This document shows positions 51,393-58,872 of a stretch of DNA of 64,000 bases, piece by piece. The stretch's first letter is position 1. The number at the start of each line of letters is the position of its first letter. Source of the DNA: JAKOWB01 sp038363005 (GTDB lineage Bacteria > Pseudomonadota > Alphaproteobacteria > Kiloniellales > JACOMY01). Location of the stretch: positions 124,001 through 188,000 of the forward strand of contig JBBQBI010000007.1 of the NCBI GenBank assembly GCA_038363005.1, read 5' to 3'. The notes under the pieces are model-generated. The model ran no database searches. It was not told where the DNA came from and saw nothing but the letters and a program-made list of their open reading frames with translations. The position numbers and the translations under genes were made by a program.

Positions 51393-51698
51393 ATGACGGT
51401 GCGGATCCATCAGCCGGCGAAGAACGCCATGCAGTCCGGCCGCGCGACAACCAAGCGCTGGCTGCTGGAGTTCGAGCAAGACTCCGCCCGCTCGGTCGAG
51501 CCGCTGATGGGCTGGACCTCCTCGGCCGACACGCGCCAGCAGCTCCGCCTCTGGTTCCCGACCAAGGAAGAAGCCATCGCCTATTGCGAGCGCGAGGGCC
51601 TGATGTACCAGGTCGAGGAGGCGCGCGAGCGCCAGGTGCGCCCCAAGGCCTATGCCGACAACTTCGCCGCCGGCAGACCCTTCCCCTGGACACATTGA
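51393..51698 (+). CDS. NDUFS4-like NADH dehydrogenase (complex I) accessory subunit
   Basis: 101 residues. RIHQPAKNAMQSGRATTKRW is the family core, followed by LMGWTSSADTRQQLRLWFPT and YADNFAAGRPFPWTH. This ETC complex I subunit conserved-region family is shared by mitochondria and alphaproteobacteria and binds near the FMN module. It stands alone, without nuo genes in the window, which is usual for this subunit. The ATG at 51393 gives the compact family length. Confidence 0.93.
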   Translation: MTVRIHQPAKNAMQSGRATTKRWLLEFEQDSARSVEPLMGWTSSADTRQQLRLWFPTKEEAIAYCEREGLMYQVEEARERQVRPKAYADNFAAGRPFPWTH

Positions 51699-51753
51699 GC
51701 GGCCGCAGGGTCGTCGCTTGCCGCTATACTGCCCCTGGTCATAATGCCCTTGG

Positions 51754-51831
51754 GCGCCCGTAGCTCAGCTGGACTAGAGCACGAGCCTTCTAAGCTTGGG
51801 GTCGCTGGTTCGAATCCAGCCGGGCGCGCCA
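51754..51831 (+). tRNA. tRNA-Arg (UCU)
   Basis: 78 bases including an encoded CCA. The acceptor stem GCGCCCG pairs with CGGGCGC. The anticodon stem CGAGC/GCTTG encloses CTTCTAA, with anticodon TCT at 51789-51791. The T arm CTGGTTCGAATCCAG is standard. A TATACT at 51725-51730 could be its -10 element, but no matching -35 box is evident. Confidence 0.97.
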
Positions 51832-52018
51832 TTCCCTCGATCCCATCGCCGCGATTGTGGCGGGCTTGCCATGCGTCCCGACAAAGCCCGCCCGCCGGAT
51901 TGAGTAGTCGGGCAATAACCGTTCGGATAGTGTGATTTTTCCAACTGTGTGGCGTGGGGCCTGGCAAGCCCTCCGCCGGCTCAGGCCCGAGCCTCAAGAC
52001 GTCCACGGCGGAGCCCCC

Positions 52019-52630
52019 ATGACCAAGCGGACCCTGTTGGCAGCCCTGTTGCTGGGCTGCGCGCTGCCCCTGTCGGCCCAGGCGGCCGATCCCGCGGCTA
52101 TCGAGAAGCTGCGGACCACCAATGAATGCCTGGACTGCGACCTCTCGGGTGCGGACCTCGCCGGCTGGAACCTGACGGGTGCCATCCTGTCCGGCGCCAA
52201 CCTTTCGGGGGCCAACCTGCGGGGGACCATCCTGACCGATGCCAACCTGGCGGGTGGCGAGACCGATCCGGGCGCCAACCTGTCGGGCGCCGACCTGACC
52301 CAGGCCAAGCTGGTCAACGCCCGCCCTAACCATGGCGACCTGACCAACGCCAACCTGACGGTGGCGGACCTGACCGGCGCGCATCTCGAGGACATGCAGG
52401 CGAGTGGGGCGGCCTTCCTCGGGGCCAACCTGACTGGCGCCAGCTTCTATGACACGAAGCTCGATGGCGCGGACTTCACCGGCGCCAATCTGACCAACGT
52501 CAGCTTCTATTACGCCAGCCTGAAGGATACCAACCTGACCGGTGCCGACATCACGGGTGCCAAGCTGGGCAACGCCCACCTGTGCCACACCATCATGCCG
52601 GACGGGCAGCTGAGCAAGGGCGGCTGCTGA
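52019..52630 (+). CDS. secreted pentapeptide-repeat protein
   Basis: 203 residues. A signal peptide (RTLLAALLLGCALPLSAQA) is followed by Cys-rich ECLDCDLSGAD and then pentapeptide repeats of the A(D/N)LxG type (LTGAILSGANLSGANLRG, GADFTGANLTNVSFYYASL). It ends with CHTIMPDGQLSKGGC, a common closing motif. The fold is a right-handed quadrilateral beta-helix; the role in the periplasm is unknown. A short fragment of a similar tail lies about 50 bases downstream. Confidence 0.88.
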   Translation: MTKRTLLAALLLGCALPLSAQAADPAAIEKLRTTNECLDCDLSGADLAGWNLTGAILSGANLSGANLRGTILTDANLAGGETDPGANLSGADLTQAKLVNARPNHGDLTNANLTVADLTGAHLEDMQASGAAFLGANLTGASFYDTKLDGADFTGANLTNVSFYYASLKDTNLTGADITGAKLGNAHLCHTIMPDGQLSKGGC

Positions 52631-52651
52631 CCCGGCGGTTGGACTCGCTGG

Positions 52652-52672
52652 GGCGGGGGCAGGGCCCCCGCC
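52652..52672 (+). terminator. hairpin after the pentapeptide-repeat gene
   Basis: A perfect 9-bp stem (GGCGGGGGC/GCCCCCGCC) with a 3-base loop starts 22 bases after the stop. No T-run follows, so its strength is uncertain. Confidence 0.5.
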
Positions 52673-52677
52673 TTCCG

Positions 52678-52767
52678 ATGCCGACGCCAGTCGGGCGGAC
52701 GGCCACCCGCACGCTGTTCTGTGGCACCACCCTGCCAGACGGATCGATCGACAACGGCGACTGCTGA
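52678..52767 (+). pseudogene. fragment of a pentapeptide-repeat protein tail
   Basis: A 29-residue frame from the ATG at 52678 ends FCGTTLPDGSIDNGDC. This mirrors the tail CHTIMPDGQLSKGGC of the gene just upstream. No repeats precede it, so it looks like the remnant of a duplicated gene or an old recombination product rather than a functional protein. Confidence 0.5.
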
Positions 52768-52788
52768 GGGCGAGCCGCCGGCCTGCGC

Positions 52789-53142
52789 TTACGCGCTGTG
52801 CTGGAGCAGGTTGACCAGCTTGCCGAAGGGGTCCCGCAGGAAAAGGCGCCGCACGCCCCAGGGCTCCAGCACCGGGCCGTACTCGATCGGCCAGCCAGCG
52901 GCGCGCACGCGGGCCAGTAGGGCGTCCAGGTCATCGACCTCGATCGACAGGTCGGGCACCGGCGTGCCGGAACCGCCCTCGGAGGCGACGCTGACCTGCA
53001 CCGTCATGGTCTCGCCCGAGCCGTAGGTGGCAATCCAGCCCTGGTCCATCAGCAGCTCCAGGCCCAGCAGCTCGCCATAGAAGGCGCGCGCCGCCGTCGG
53101 CTGCGCCGTGGCAAAATTAGCGACGATGCGCTTGATTTTCAT
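52789..53142 (-). CDS. VOC family protein (glyoxalase/bleomycin-resistance fold)
   Basis: 117 residues. A single VOC unit: IVANFATAQPTAARAFYGELLGLELLMD, DLSIEVDDLDALLARVRAAGW and RRLFLRDPFGKLVNLLQH. The pattern fits small metalloenzymes or binding proteins. The ATG at 53142 begins at the beta strand; the longer frame upstream is not coding-like. The gene is convergent with the pentapeptide-repeat fragment. Confidence 0.88.
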   Translation of the reverse strand: MKIKRIVANFATAQPTAARAFYGELLGLELLMDQGWIATYGSGETMTVQVSVASEGGSGTPVPDLSIEVDDLDALLARVRAAGWPIEYGPVLEPWGVRRLFLRDPFGKLVNLLQHSA

Positions 53143-53208
53143 GCGATTTTCCTTGCGGCGGAACAGGGGAGCTTGGGGCGGGCTCGGCCCATGATGCTCC
53201 CCTGGCAA

Positions 53209-53570
53209 GGCGCTGGCCGCAATCCCGGGCGCACAAAAGCGTAGCGGCCGATCGGGGCGGATCGGCCGCTACTCTCAACCAAGGGAAATCGGAGTAATCC
53301 GCTTTCCCTTCGTCAGGGGTGAGGGGGTACCTCGTAGATATGAAGGGAGTCGGCGCCGTCTTGGTTCCCCCCGGCCAAAATTATTTTTGTCGGGGGGCCG
53401 CTACGTTTTCCCATCAACGAAGTTCCTCAATCGACGGGCGCATAATCGTTCGACCGTTTCGCGTCGAAAATGAGCGAAACGGCGAGATTCTGGGACCGTC
53501 GGGGGCAAGGATCGGACCGGGTCAGCTATCGGCCTCCTGCTACGTAAGACATTGGGCCGCTGTTCAGTAG
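53209..53570. other. gene-poor stretch with hairpins
   Basis: No convincing gene is seen here. At 53241-53272 a perfect 13-bp stem surrounds GGGGCG; on the minus strand it is followed by TTTT, giving a terminator-like shape without an obvious gene to end. At 53367-53397 a 7-bp stem (CCCCCCG/CGGGGGG) carries a 17-base AT-rich loop. The composition is less GC-rich than in the surrounding genes. Confidence 0.5.
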
Positions 53571-53589
53571 GGGTGGCGGTGCTGGAAAT

Positions 53590-53790
53590 TTGGCGACGGA
53601 TGAACAGGAAGTCCTGCAGGCGGGCACGACTTTCGTGCTGGTGATGCTGGCCGGACTGGTGCTCTGGGCAGACGTCGCGCGCGTCTACCTTTCCCTGTTC
53701 CAGCGTCTGGCTTTCCCTGTTCCAGCGTCTGGCGGTCGCCACGGTTCTGTTGGCCACGGCGCTGGCCAACACCCTGGCTGGTTGTTAGCG
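53590..53790 (+). pseudogene. small membrane-protein gene frameshifted by a 22-bp tandem duplication
   Basis: The frame beginning near 53590 (TTG) encodes a hydrophobic stretch (FVLVMLAGLVLWADVARVYL). At 53689-53732 a 22-bp unit (beginning CTTTCCCTGTTCC) is present twice in exact tandem. Because 22 is not divisible by three, the frame is lost after it. If one copy is removed the frame continues as QRLAVATVLLATALANTLAGC and stops near 53790. The restored product would be about 58 residues with two membrane segments. It may be a recent mutation, a reversible switch or an assembly artefact. The start is uncertain. Confidence 0.5.
53689..53732. repeat. perfect 22-bp tandem duplication
   Basis: Two adjacent identical 22-base copies at 53689-53710 and 53711-53732, each beginning CTTTCCCTGTTCC and ending GCGTCTGG. 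This lies in the small frameshifted gene described above. Confidence 0.9.
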
Positions 53791-54061
53791 CGGCCATGTG
53801 CCGGAGCCAGCTTTGCCACCACGCTCTCTGCCGTCGCCGCCACCGGGGCTAGGTACTCCAGTCCCGGCTGCAGCCACACCAATCAAGTGCGGGCATTCAA
53901 TTCGAGAATGACTTCCGAATTGGAAACACCACAAGCGTGAATACGGTGTTATTCTGAATACGATTCCATTGCAGTCGCCAGTGAATGGAATATTCCTGGA
54001 AAAATCATTCGCGCTCAGTGAAGAATGACTGGTCGATTCTCCGAAACATCCCGTCAGGCAG
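53791..54061. other. AT-richer spacer before the glycosyltransferase
   Basis: 271 bases with no supported gene. The last 120 bases (53940-54061) are clearly richer in A and T than the rest of the window and likely contain the promoter of the glycosyltransferase gene. No clear -35/-10 pair was found by eye. Confidence 0.45.
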
Positions 54062-55522
54062 ATGCCCCCTATTGCGCGATGGCAGACGGCGGAGCCCTTC
54101 GCTGACAGCCTAGCACCGCCGGTCCCGGCCGGTGCCAGCCAGCAACGCGCCGCGCGCCCCGCTGGCAGCGGTCGGCCCGGACCCGTTGCGGCGTTGGGGC
54201 AGGCGCCCTGTATCGCCTTCCTGACCTTGAGCGGTGGCTCCTACGAAGGCGGCCCGATCCGCGACCTGCGCCTGGCGGCGGAGTTGCAGCGCCGTGGCTT
54301 CCGGGTGCTGGTCTATTGGGTGATGGAGCGCAATCCCGCCCTGCTGCCCGCCGGCATCCGCGACCGGCTGCTGTGTCGCGGCGTGCGCTTTCTGCGCCGG
54401 CGCCCCTTGCGTGTCGGCGATTTTCTGGCGCGCCATCTCGATCGTCTGTCGGCGGAACAGCACCATGCGATGGGCCAGGCAAGGCCTGTCGCCTTGCGCC
54501 GCGTGCTGGCCAATTTCTGCGATGTGCTGAGCCAGCCGGGGACCGGCGACCCCGCCCTGGTGCGGCGGCTGGAGCGCCTGATGATCCGCGACGGTGTCAC
54601 CACGCTGGTGGCCGGCAGTGCCATCGTGGCGCCCTTGGCCGAAGCGGTCGCCGCCCGCGGTCGCCACGCCTTCGACTGGGTCACCAGTTTCCAGGGCGAG
54701 GATCTCTTCACCCAGTACGCCCGCGACGCGGCGGCGCGCAGCGCCTTCCACGCCCGCATCCGCGACCTGGTGGCCGCCGCGCCGCACCCGGCCCTGGTGG
54801 TCAGCCGGGCCTTTGGGCAGCATCTGCAGGCCGAGATGGGCCTTGCCGAGGATCGCCTGGCCACGCTGCACCCGAGCATCGACCTGGCGGCACCGCTGGA
54901 CCGTGGCGCGGCGCGCGCCAGCCTGCGCCACCTGCTGCCGGCGCTCGACGACAGCCGACCGCTGGTCGCCTTCGTCGGCCGGCAGGACAGTGAAAAGGGC
55001 GTCGACCTGCTGCTCTATGCCATGGCGCTGTTGCGCCAGCGCGGTCTCGACCCGCAGCTCCTGGTCTGTGGCCCGACGCTGCACGGCCGTGGCTACGGCG
55101 ACGCCCTGCGCGCCATCGCCGGCCACCTGCGCCTGGAGGTTCTGTGGCTCGAAGGGCAGCCGCGCAACGTCTGCGACCAGATCTTCGCCGCCAGCCGCTG
55201 CGTGGTCTATCCGTCGGTGCATCTGGAGGCCTTCGGCATGGTTGCCGCCGAGGCCATGGCGCAGGGCACGCCGGTGGTTGTGCCGGATCGCGGCGGGCTG
55301 GTCGAGGCCACCGGCGACGGCCTGCGCCGCGGCGGCCTGCTGTTCAAGCCGTGGGACAGTGCCCACCTGGCGCAGCAGATCGAGCGCCTGCTGCGTGACG
55401 ACGTCTTGCACGGCAAGCTGGCCGCGGCGGCACGTCCCCTGGCGGAGCGCTTCGACGGTCGGCGCATCACCGACCGCTTTCTCCAGCTGCTGGGACTACC
55501 CGCGACGCCGGGCGGCCACTAG
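54062..55522 (+). CDS. glycosyltransferase family 4 protein
   Basis: 486 residues. The first 45 residues are Pro/Ala-rich and probably unstructured. The GT-B fold begins CIAFLTLSGGSYEGGPIRDL, and the C-terminal domain has FVGRQDSEKGVDLLLYAMAL, LLVCGPTLHGRGYGD, YPSVHLEAFGMVAAEAMAQG and VPDRGGLVEAT, the E-x7-E pattern of retaining GT4 enzymes. It stands alone after an AT-richer spacer. The sugar donor is unknown. Confidence 0.9.
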   Translation: MPPIARWQTAEPFADSLAPPVPAGASQQRAARPAGSGRPGPVAALGQAPCIAFLTLSGGSYEGGPIRDLRLAAELQRRGFRVLVYWVMERNPALLPAGIRDRLLCRGVRFLRRRPLRVGDFLARHLDRLSAEQHHAMGQARPVALRRVLANFCDVLSQPGTGDPALVRRLERLMIRDGVTTLVAGSAIVAPLAEAVAARGRHAFDWVTSFQGEDLFTQYARDAAARSAFHARIRDLVAAAPHPALVVSRAFGQHLQAEMGLAEDRLATLHPSIDLAAPLDRGAARASLRHLLPALDDSRPLVAFVGRQDSEKGVDLLLYAMALLRQRGLDPQLLVCGPTLHGRGYGDALRAIAGHLRLEVLWLEGQPRNVCDQIFAASRCVVYPSVHLEAFGMVAAEAMAQGTPVVVPDRGGLVEATGDGLRRGGLLFKPWDSAHLAQQIERLLRDDVLHGKLAAAARPLAERFDGRRITDRFLQLLGLPATPGGH

Positions 55523-55540
55523 TCGGCCGCGCGGCAACGC

Positions 55541-55711
55541 CTAGATACGGCCGAAGTCGTCCGGCTGGCCAATTGGCTTGCCGATGCCGCGCGGTTCTGG
55601 ATCGCCGCGGCCGGGCCGGCCGGGTTCATGGTGCAGTGGATGGCCCTCGTCGCTGGGCTGCGGCGGTTGCTTGCGCTTCGGTGCCTCTGCGGGCTTTGGC
55701 TTATCGGTCAT
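55541..55711 (-). CDS. small Pro/Gly-rich conserved-looking protein
   Basis: 56 residues, beginning MTDKPKPAEAPKRKQPPQP and ending GKPIGQPDDFGRI. It is polar, without cysteines or hydrophobic segments, and probably disordered. The ATG at 55711 is preceded by GGAGG at good spacing, the main evidence that it is real. It sits between the convergent glycosyltransferase gene and modC. The function is unknown. Confidence 0.65.
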   Translation of the reverse strand: MTDKPKPAEAPKRKQPPQPSDEGHPLHHEPGRPGRGDPEPRGIGKPIGQPDDFGRI

Positions 55712-55815
55712 GATGTTCCTCCATCGGGACGGCGCGGGTAGCGCATGTCCTTGCTGGACCTAACGTGACCGACTCTGGTGGCGTTCCCCGACCGACGGCG
55801 CCAAGGGCGTTGCTG

Positions 55816-56934
55816 CTACGGCGCCGCGGCCTCGGGCCGGCGCGAGACGCCCTGGCGTTCCACCGCGACGGTGCGCACCAGGGCGAACACCGGCTTGCCG
55901 ACGGCGAGCGACAGCTGGTCGGCGGCGCGCGCGGTGACGCGGGACCAGAGGCGCTGGCCGGCGGCTGGGCTGCCGATGGCGATGGCCAGGTCGACGTAGT
56001 GACCGTCGCGGCTCATCTCCGCCACCTGGCCGGCCAGCTGGTTCTGGATCGAGACGCCGGCGACCGGTGCTAGGGCGATGGCGACGTCGCGGGCGCGGAT
56101 GCGCAGGCGCAGGCGGCTGTCGGGCAGGGCGTCGATGTGGCCGATCCACAGCGTCTCGCCGGCCAGGTCCAGGCGGGTCAGGCCGAAAGCGGCATCCTGG
56201 CCGACCACGCTGGCGGTCACCACGGCGCCGGCTTCGTAGCGGCCGGTCAGGGGCTGCAGGTCGATGCGGCCGAGGATCTCCTCGATCGGTCCGGCGGCGG
56301 CGACCCGGCCGCGGTCGAGCAGCACCAGCGCGTCGGCCAGGCGCAGCACCTCGGGCATGGCGTGGCTGACATAGACCATCGGCAGGGCGAACTCGTCGCG
56401 CAGCCGCTCCAGGAAGGGCAGCACCTCGTCCTTGCGCGCCTGGTCGAGGGAGGCCAGCGGCTCGTCGAGCAGTAGCAGGCGGGGTTGCGCCAGCAGGGCG
56501 CGGCCCAGGGCGACGCGCTGCCGCTCGCCACCCGATAGCTTGGCCGGCCGCCGCGCCAGCAGCGGCGCCAGCTCCAGCAGCTCCAGCACCTGGTCGAAGC
56601 TGGCGACGGCGTCGCCCGGCCCGGCGCGCCGCTGGCCATAGCGCAGGTTGGCCTCGACCGAGAGATGCGGGAACAGCCGCGCGTCCTGGAAGACGTAGCC
56701 TAGGCGGCGGCGCTCTGGCGGCAGGTCGATGCCACGCGCGCTGTCGAACAGTGTGGTGCCGGCGATCACGATGCGACCGCTGTCAGGGCGCGACAGGCCA
56801 GCCAGGCAATCGACCAGTGTGGTCTTGCCGGCGCCGGAGCGGCCGAACAGCGCGGTGACGCCGGCGGCCGGCACTGCCACCTCGGCATCGAGCGTGAAGT
56901 CGCCCTGGCGGCGTTGGATGGCGATTTCCAGCAT
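55816..56934 (-). CDS. modC: molybdate ABC transporter ATP-binding protein ModC
   Basis: 372 residues. Walker A is GRSGAGKTT, signature LSGGERQRVALGRALL and Walker B LLLLDEPLASLD. The C-terminal 120 residues form the Mop/TOBE-like domain (LRIRARDVAIALAP). ModC drives molybdate import with ModB and ModA. It starts 5 bases after modB stops. Confidence 0.95.
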   Translation of the reverse strand: MLEIAIQRRQGDFTLDAEVAVPAAGVTALFGRSGAGKTTLVDCLAGLSRPDSGRIVIAGTTLFDSARGIDLPPERRRLGYVFQDARLFPHLSVEANLRYGQRRAGPGDAVASFDQVLELLELAPLLARRPAKLSGGERQRVALGRALLAQPRLLLLDEPLASLDQARKDEVLPFLERLRDEFALPMVYVSHAMPEVLRLADALVLLDRGRVAAAGPIEEILGRIDLQPLTGRYEAGAVVTASVVGQDAAFGLTRLDLAGETLWIGHIDALPDSRLRLRIRARDVAIALAPVAGVSIQNQLAGQVAEMSRDGHYVDLAIAIGSPAAGQRLWSRVTARAADQLSLAVGKPVFALVRTVAVERQGVSRRPEAAAP

Positions 56935-56939
56935 CGCGG

Positions 56940-57629
56940 TCAGCCCAGGAAGCGGCGCTTCCAGCGCCGTGCGAGAAGTTCGGAGGCCGCCAGCGCCACC
57001 AGCGCCAGGCCGACGGACAGCAGGACCAGCCGGGCCGCCGCGGCCTCGCCGCCGGGCGACTGCACGGCGCGGAAGATCGCCAGCGGCAGCGTCTGCGTCT
57101 CACCCGGGATCGAGGCGACGAAGGTGATGGTGGCGCCGAACTCGCCGACCGCCCCGGCGAAGCAGAGCAGAGCGCCCGCCAGGATACCGGGCAGAATCAG
57201 CGGCAGGGTCACCGAGACCAGCACATCAAGGCGGCCGGCGCCCAAGGTGCGCGCGGCGGCCTCGATGCCGGGGTCGAGTGCTTCGAGCGACAGGCGGATG
57301 GCGCGTACCTGGAAGGGGAAGCCCATGATCGCGGCGGCCAGCACCGCGCCACGCCAGGAGAAGGCGAAGGTGAGGCCAAGCCAGTCGCTAAAGAACTGGC
57401 CCAGCGGCCCCTGTCGGCCGAACAGCACCAGCAGCAGGTAGCCGACCACCACGGGCGGCAGCACCAGCGGCAGGTGGACCAGGGCGTCGAACAGCAGCTT
57501 GCCGGGAAAGCGCCAGCGCGCCAGGGCATAGGCGCAGAAGATCGCCGGCGGCAGGCCCACCAGCACGGCGATGCTCGCCACCCGCAGCGACAGCAGGAAG
57601 GCCTCGAGTTCGTCCGGGCTCAGCAGCAT
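56940..57629 (-). CDS. modB: molybdate ABC transporter permease ModB
   Basis: 229 residues with about five membrane segments. The EAA loop EALDPGIEAAARTLGAGRLD and the FAGAVGEFGATITFVASIPG stretch, a ModB hallmark, are clear. It starts MLLSPDELEAFLLSLRVA. It lies between modA and modC in one operon. Confidence 0.95.
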   Translation of the reverse strand: MLLSPDELEAFLLSLRVASIAVLVGLPPAIFCAYALARWRFPGKLLFDALVHLPLVLPPVVVGYLLLVLFGRQGPLGQFFSDWLGLTFAFSWRGAVLAAAIMGFPFQVRAIRLSLEALDPGIEAAARTLGAGRLDVLVSVTLPLILPGILAGALLCFAGAVGEFGATITFVASIPGETQTLPLAIFRAVQSPGGEAAAARLVLLSVGLALVALAASELLARRWKRRFLG

Positions 57630-57644
57630 GCGGCGGATGCCAGT

Positions 57645-58439
57645 TCAGGAGCTGCGCGCCGGCACCACGAAGCCGTAATGCTGCAGGATGCGGGCGCCCT
57701 CGCCGCTGAGCAGGAAGTCGAGGAAGGCGCGTACCGCCGGCCGGTCGTGCTCGGCCACCACGGCGATGGGATAGACGATGGGCTCGTGGCTCGCGGTGGG
57801 GAAGCTGCCGACCACCGCGACCCTGGCGCTGATCGCTGCGTCTGTGGCGTAGACGATGCCGGCCACCGCCTCGTCGGTCTCGACGAAAGTCAGGGCGGCG
57901 CGCACGTCGCCGGCGAAGACCGCGTGGCTTTCCACGAGTTGCCAGACGCCGAGGAAGTCGAGCGCCGCCTTGGCGTAGCGGCCGGCCGGGACATGCGCCG
58001 GATCGCCGATCGCCAGCTTGCCGTCGGCGCCCAGCAGCGCTGCCCAGTCGAGCGTCGCCGGATCGGCGGCGGCCGCCTGCGCGCTGCCCAGCGGCGCGAT
58101 CAGCACCAGGGCATTGCCGGCCAGGTTGCTGCGCGTTTCCGCGACGATCAGCTGCCGTTCCGCCAGGTAGTCCATCCACTTGAGGTCGGCGGAAATGTAG
58201 AGGTCGGCTGGCGCCCCGTTCTCGATCTGCTTGGCGAGGGTGGAGGAGGAGGCGAAGGCCAGCTTCACCGACGGGTGTCCGGCGGCGCTGTAGGCGGCCG
58301 CCAGATCGGTCATGGCATCGGTCATGGACGCGGCGGCGAAGAGGGTGATTTCGTCCTCGGCGCGGGCCGGCGCGCTGGTAAGCAACGCCGCCGTGACCAG
58401 CGCGAGCAGGGTCTGCGGCAGACAGGAAACGAGGCGCAT
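57645..58439 (-). CDS. modA: molybdate-binding periplasmic protein ModA
   Basis: 264 residues. The signal peptide is CLPQTLLALVTAALLTSAPARA. LFAAASMTDAMTDLAAAY and FASSSTLAKQIENGAPADLYISAD are the ligand-binding signatures of ModA, and GIVYATDAAIS lies in the second lobe. The ATG at 58439 is used; an in-frame extension upstream would run through the ModE-like operator. Expression is probably repressed by ModE under molybdate-replete conditions. Confidence 0.95.
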   Translation of the reverse strand: MRLVSCLPQTLLALVTAALLTSAPARAEDEITLFAAASMTDAMTDLAAAYSAAGHPSVKLAFASSSTLAKQIENGAPADLYISADLKWMDYLAERQLIVAETRSNLAGNALVLIAPLGSAQAAAADPATLDWAALLGADGKLAIGDPAHVPAGRYAKAALDFLGVWQLVESHAVFAGDVRAALTFVETDEAVAGIVYATDAAISARVAVVGSFPTASHEPIVYPIAVVAEHDRPAVRAFLDFLLSGEGARILQHYGFVVPARSS

Positions 58440-58459
58440 CGTGGCTCTCCGAAGTCCAG

Positions 58460-58483
58460 CGTTATATCTCACGATATATAACG
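58460..58483. promoter_or_regulatory. ModE-box-like palindrome before modA
   Basis: Perfect 8-base arms CGTTATAT (58460-58467) and ATATAACG (58476-58483) with 8 bases between. This matches the known ModE operator pattern of the E. coli modA promoter (CGTTATAT near ATAACG). It is 21 bases from the modA start and 38 bases from the modE stop, so it should control modABC. Confidence 0.85.
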
Positions 58484-58521
58484 ATGTGCTCGGCAAGGCA
58501 ATCCGCCACGGCGGTTGCTGC

Positions 58522-58872
58522 CTATTTCAAAAGCTTGCCGAAAAATGCCAGCTCGTCTGCCAGCAGCGCGGTCGCCCGCGCTTCCATGGCGCGGTAGCGC
58601 TCGGTCGCTTCGCGCCCCAGTGCCGTCACCTGCGCGCCGCCGCCGCGCTCGCCGCCGCGCGCGGTTTCCACCAGTGGCTGGCGGAAATCGCGGTTCATCG
58701 CGTCGACCAGCAGCCAGGCGCGGCGATAGGACATGCCAAGCGCCTTGGCCGCCCGGGTGATCGAGCCGGTCTCGCCGATCAACTCAAGCAGCCGAGCCTT
58801 GCCGGGGCCCAGCGCCGTGGCCTCGCCCAGCAGGACGCGCAGGGTTGGGCCCTGGGACGTCCCGCGGGCCAT
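58522..58872 (-). CDS. modE: ModE-type regulator, DNA-binding domain only
   Basis: 116 residues. The winged helix-turn-helix is GETGSITRAAKALGMSYRRAWLLVDAMN, matching ModE. A full ModE (about 260 residues) has two C-terminal Mop domains that bind molybdate; they are absent, as in several single-domain ModE-like proteins. The ATG shares its first base with the metC-like gene stop (TGATG). The product should bind the palindrome before modA; how it senses molybdate is unclear. Confidence 0.9.
   Translation of the reverse strand: MARGTSQGPTLRVLLGEATALGPGKARLLELIGETGSITRAAKALGMSYRRAWLLVDAMNRDFRQPLVETARGGERGGGAQVTALGREATERYRAMEARATALLADELAFFGKLLK

Noticed and set aside
53319..53570. 83-residue plus-strand frame in the gene-poor stretch
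   Set aside because: No ribosome site, no motifs, and it crosses the AT-rich hairpin loop.
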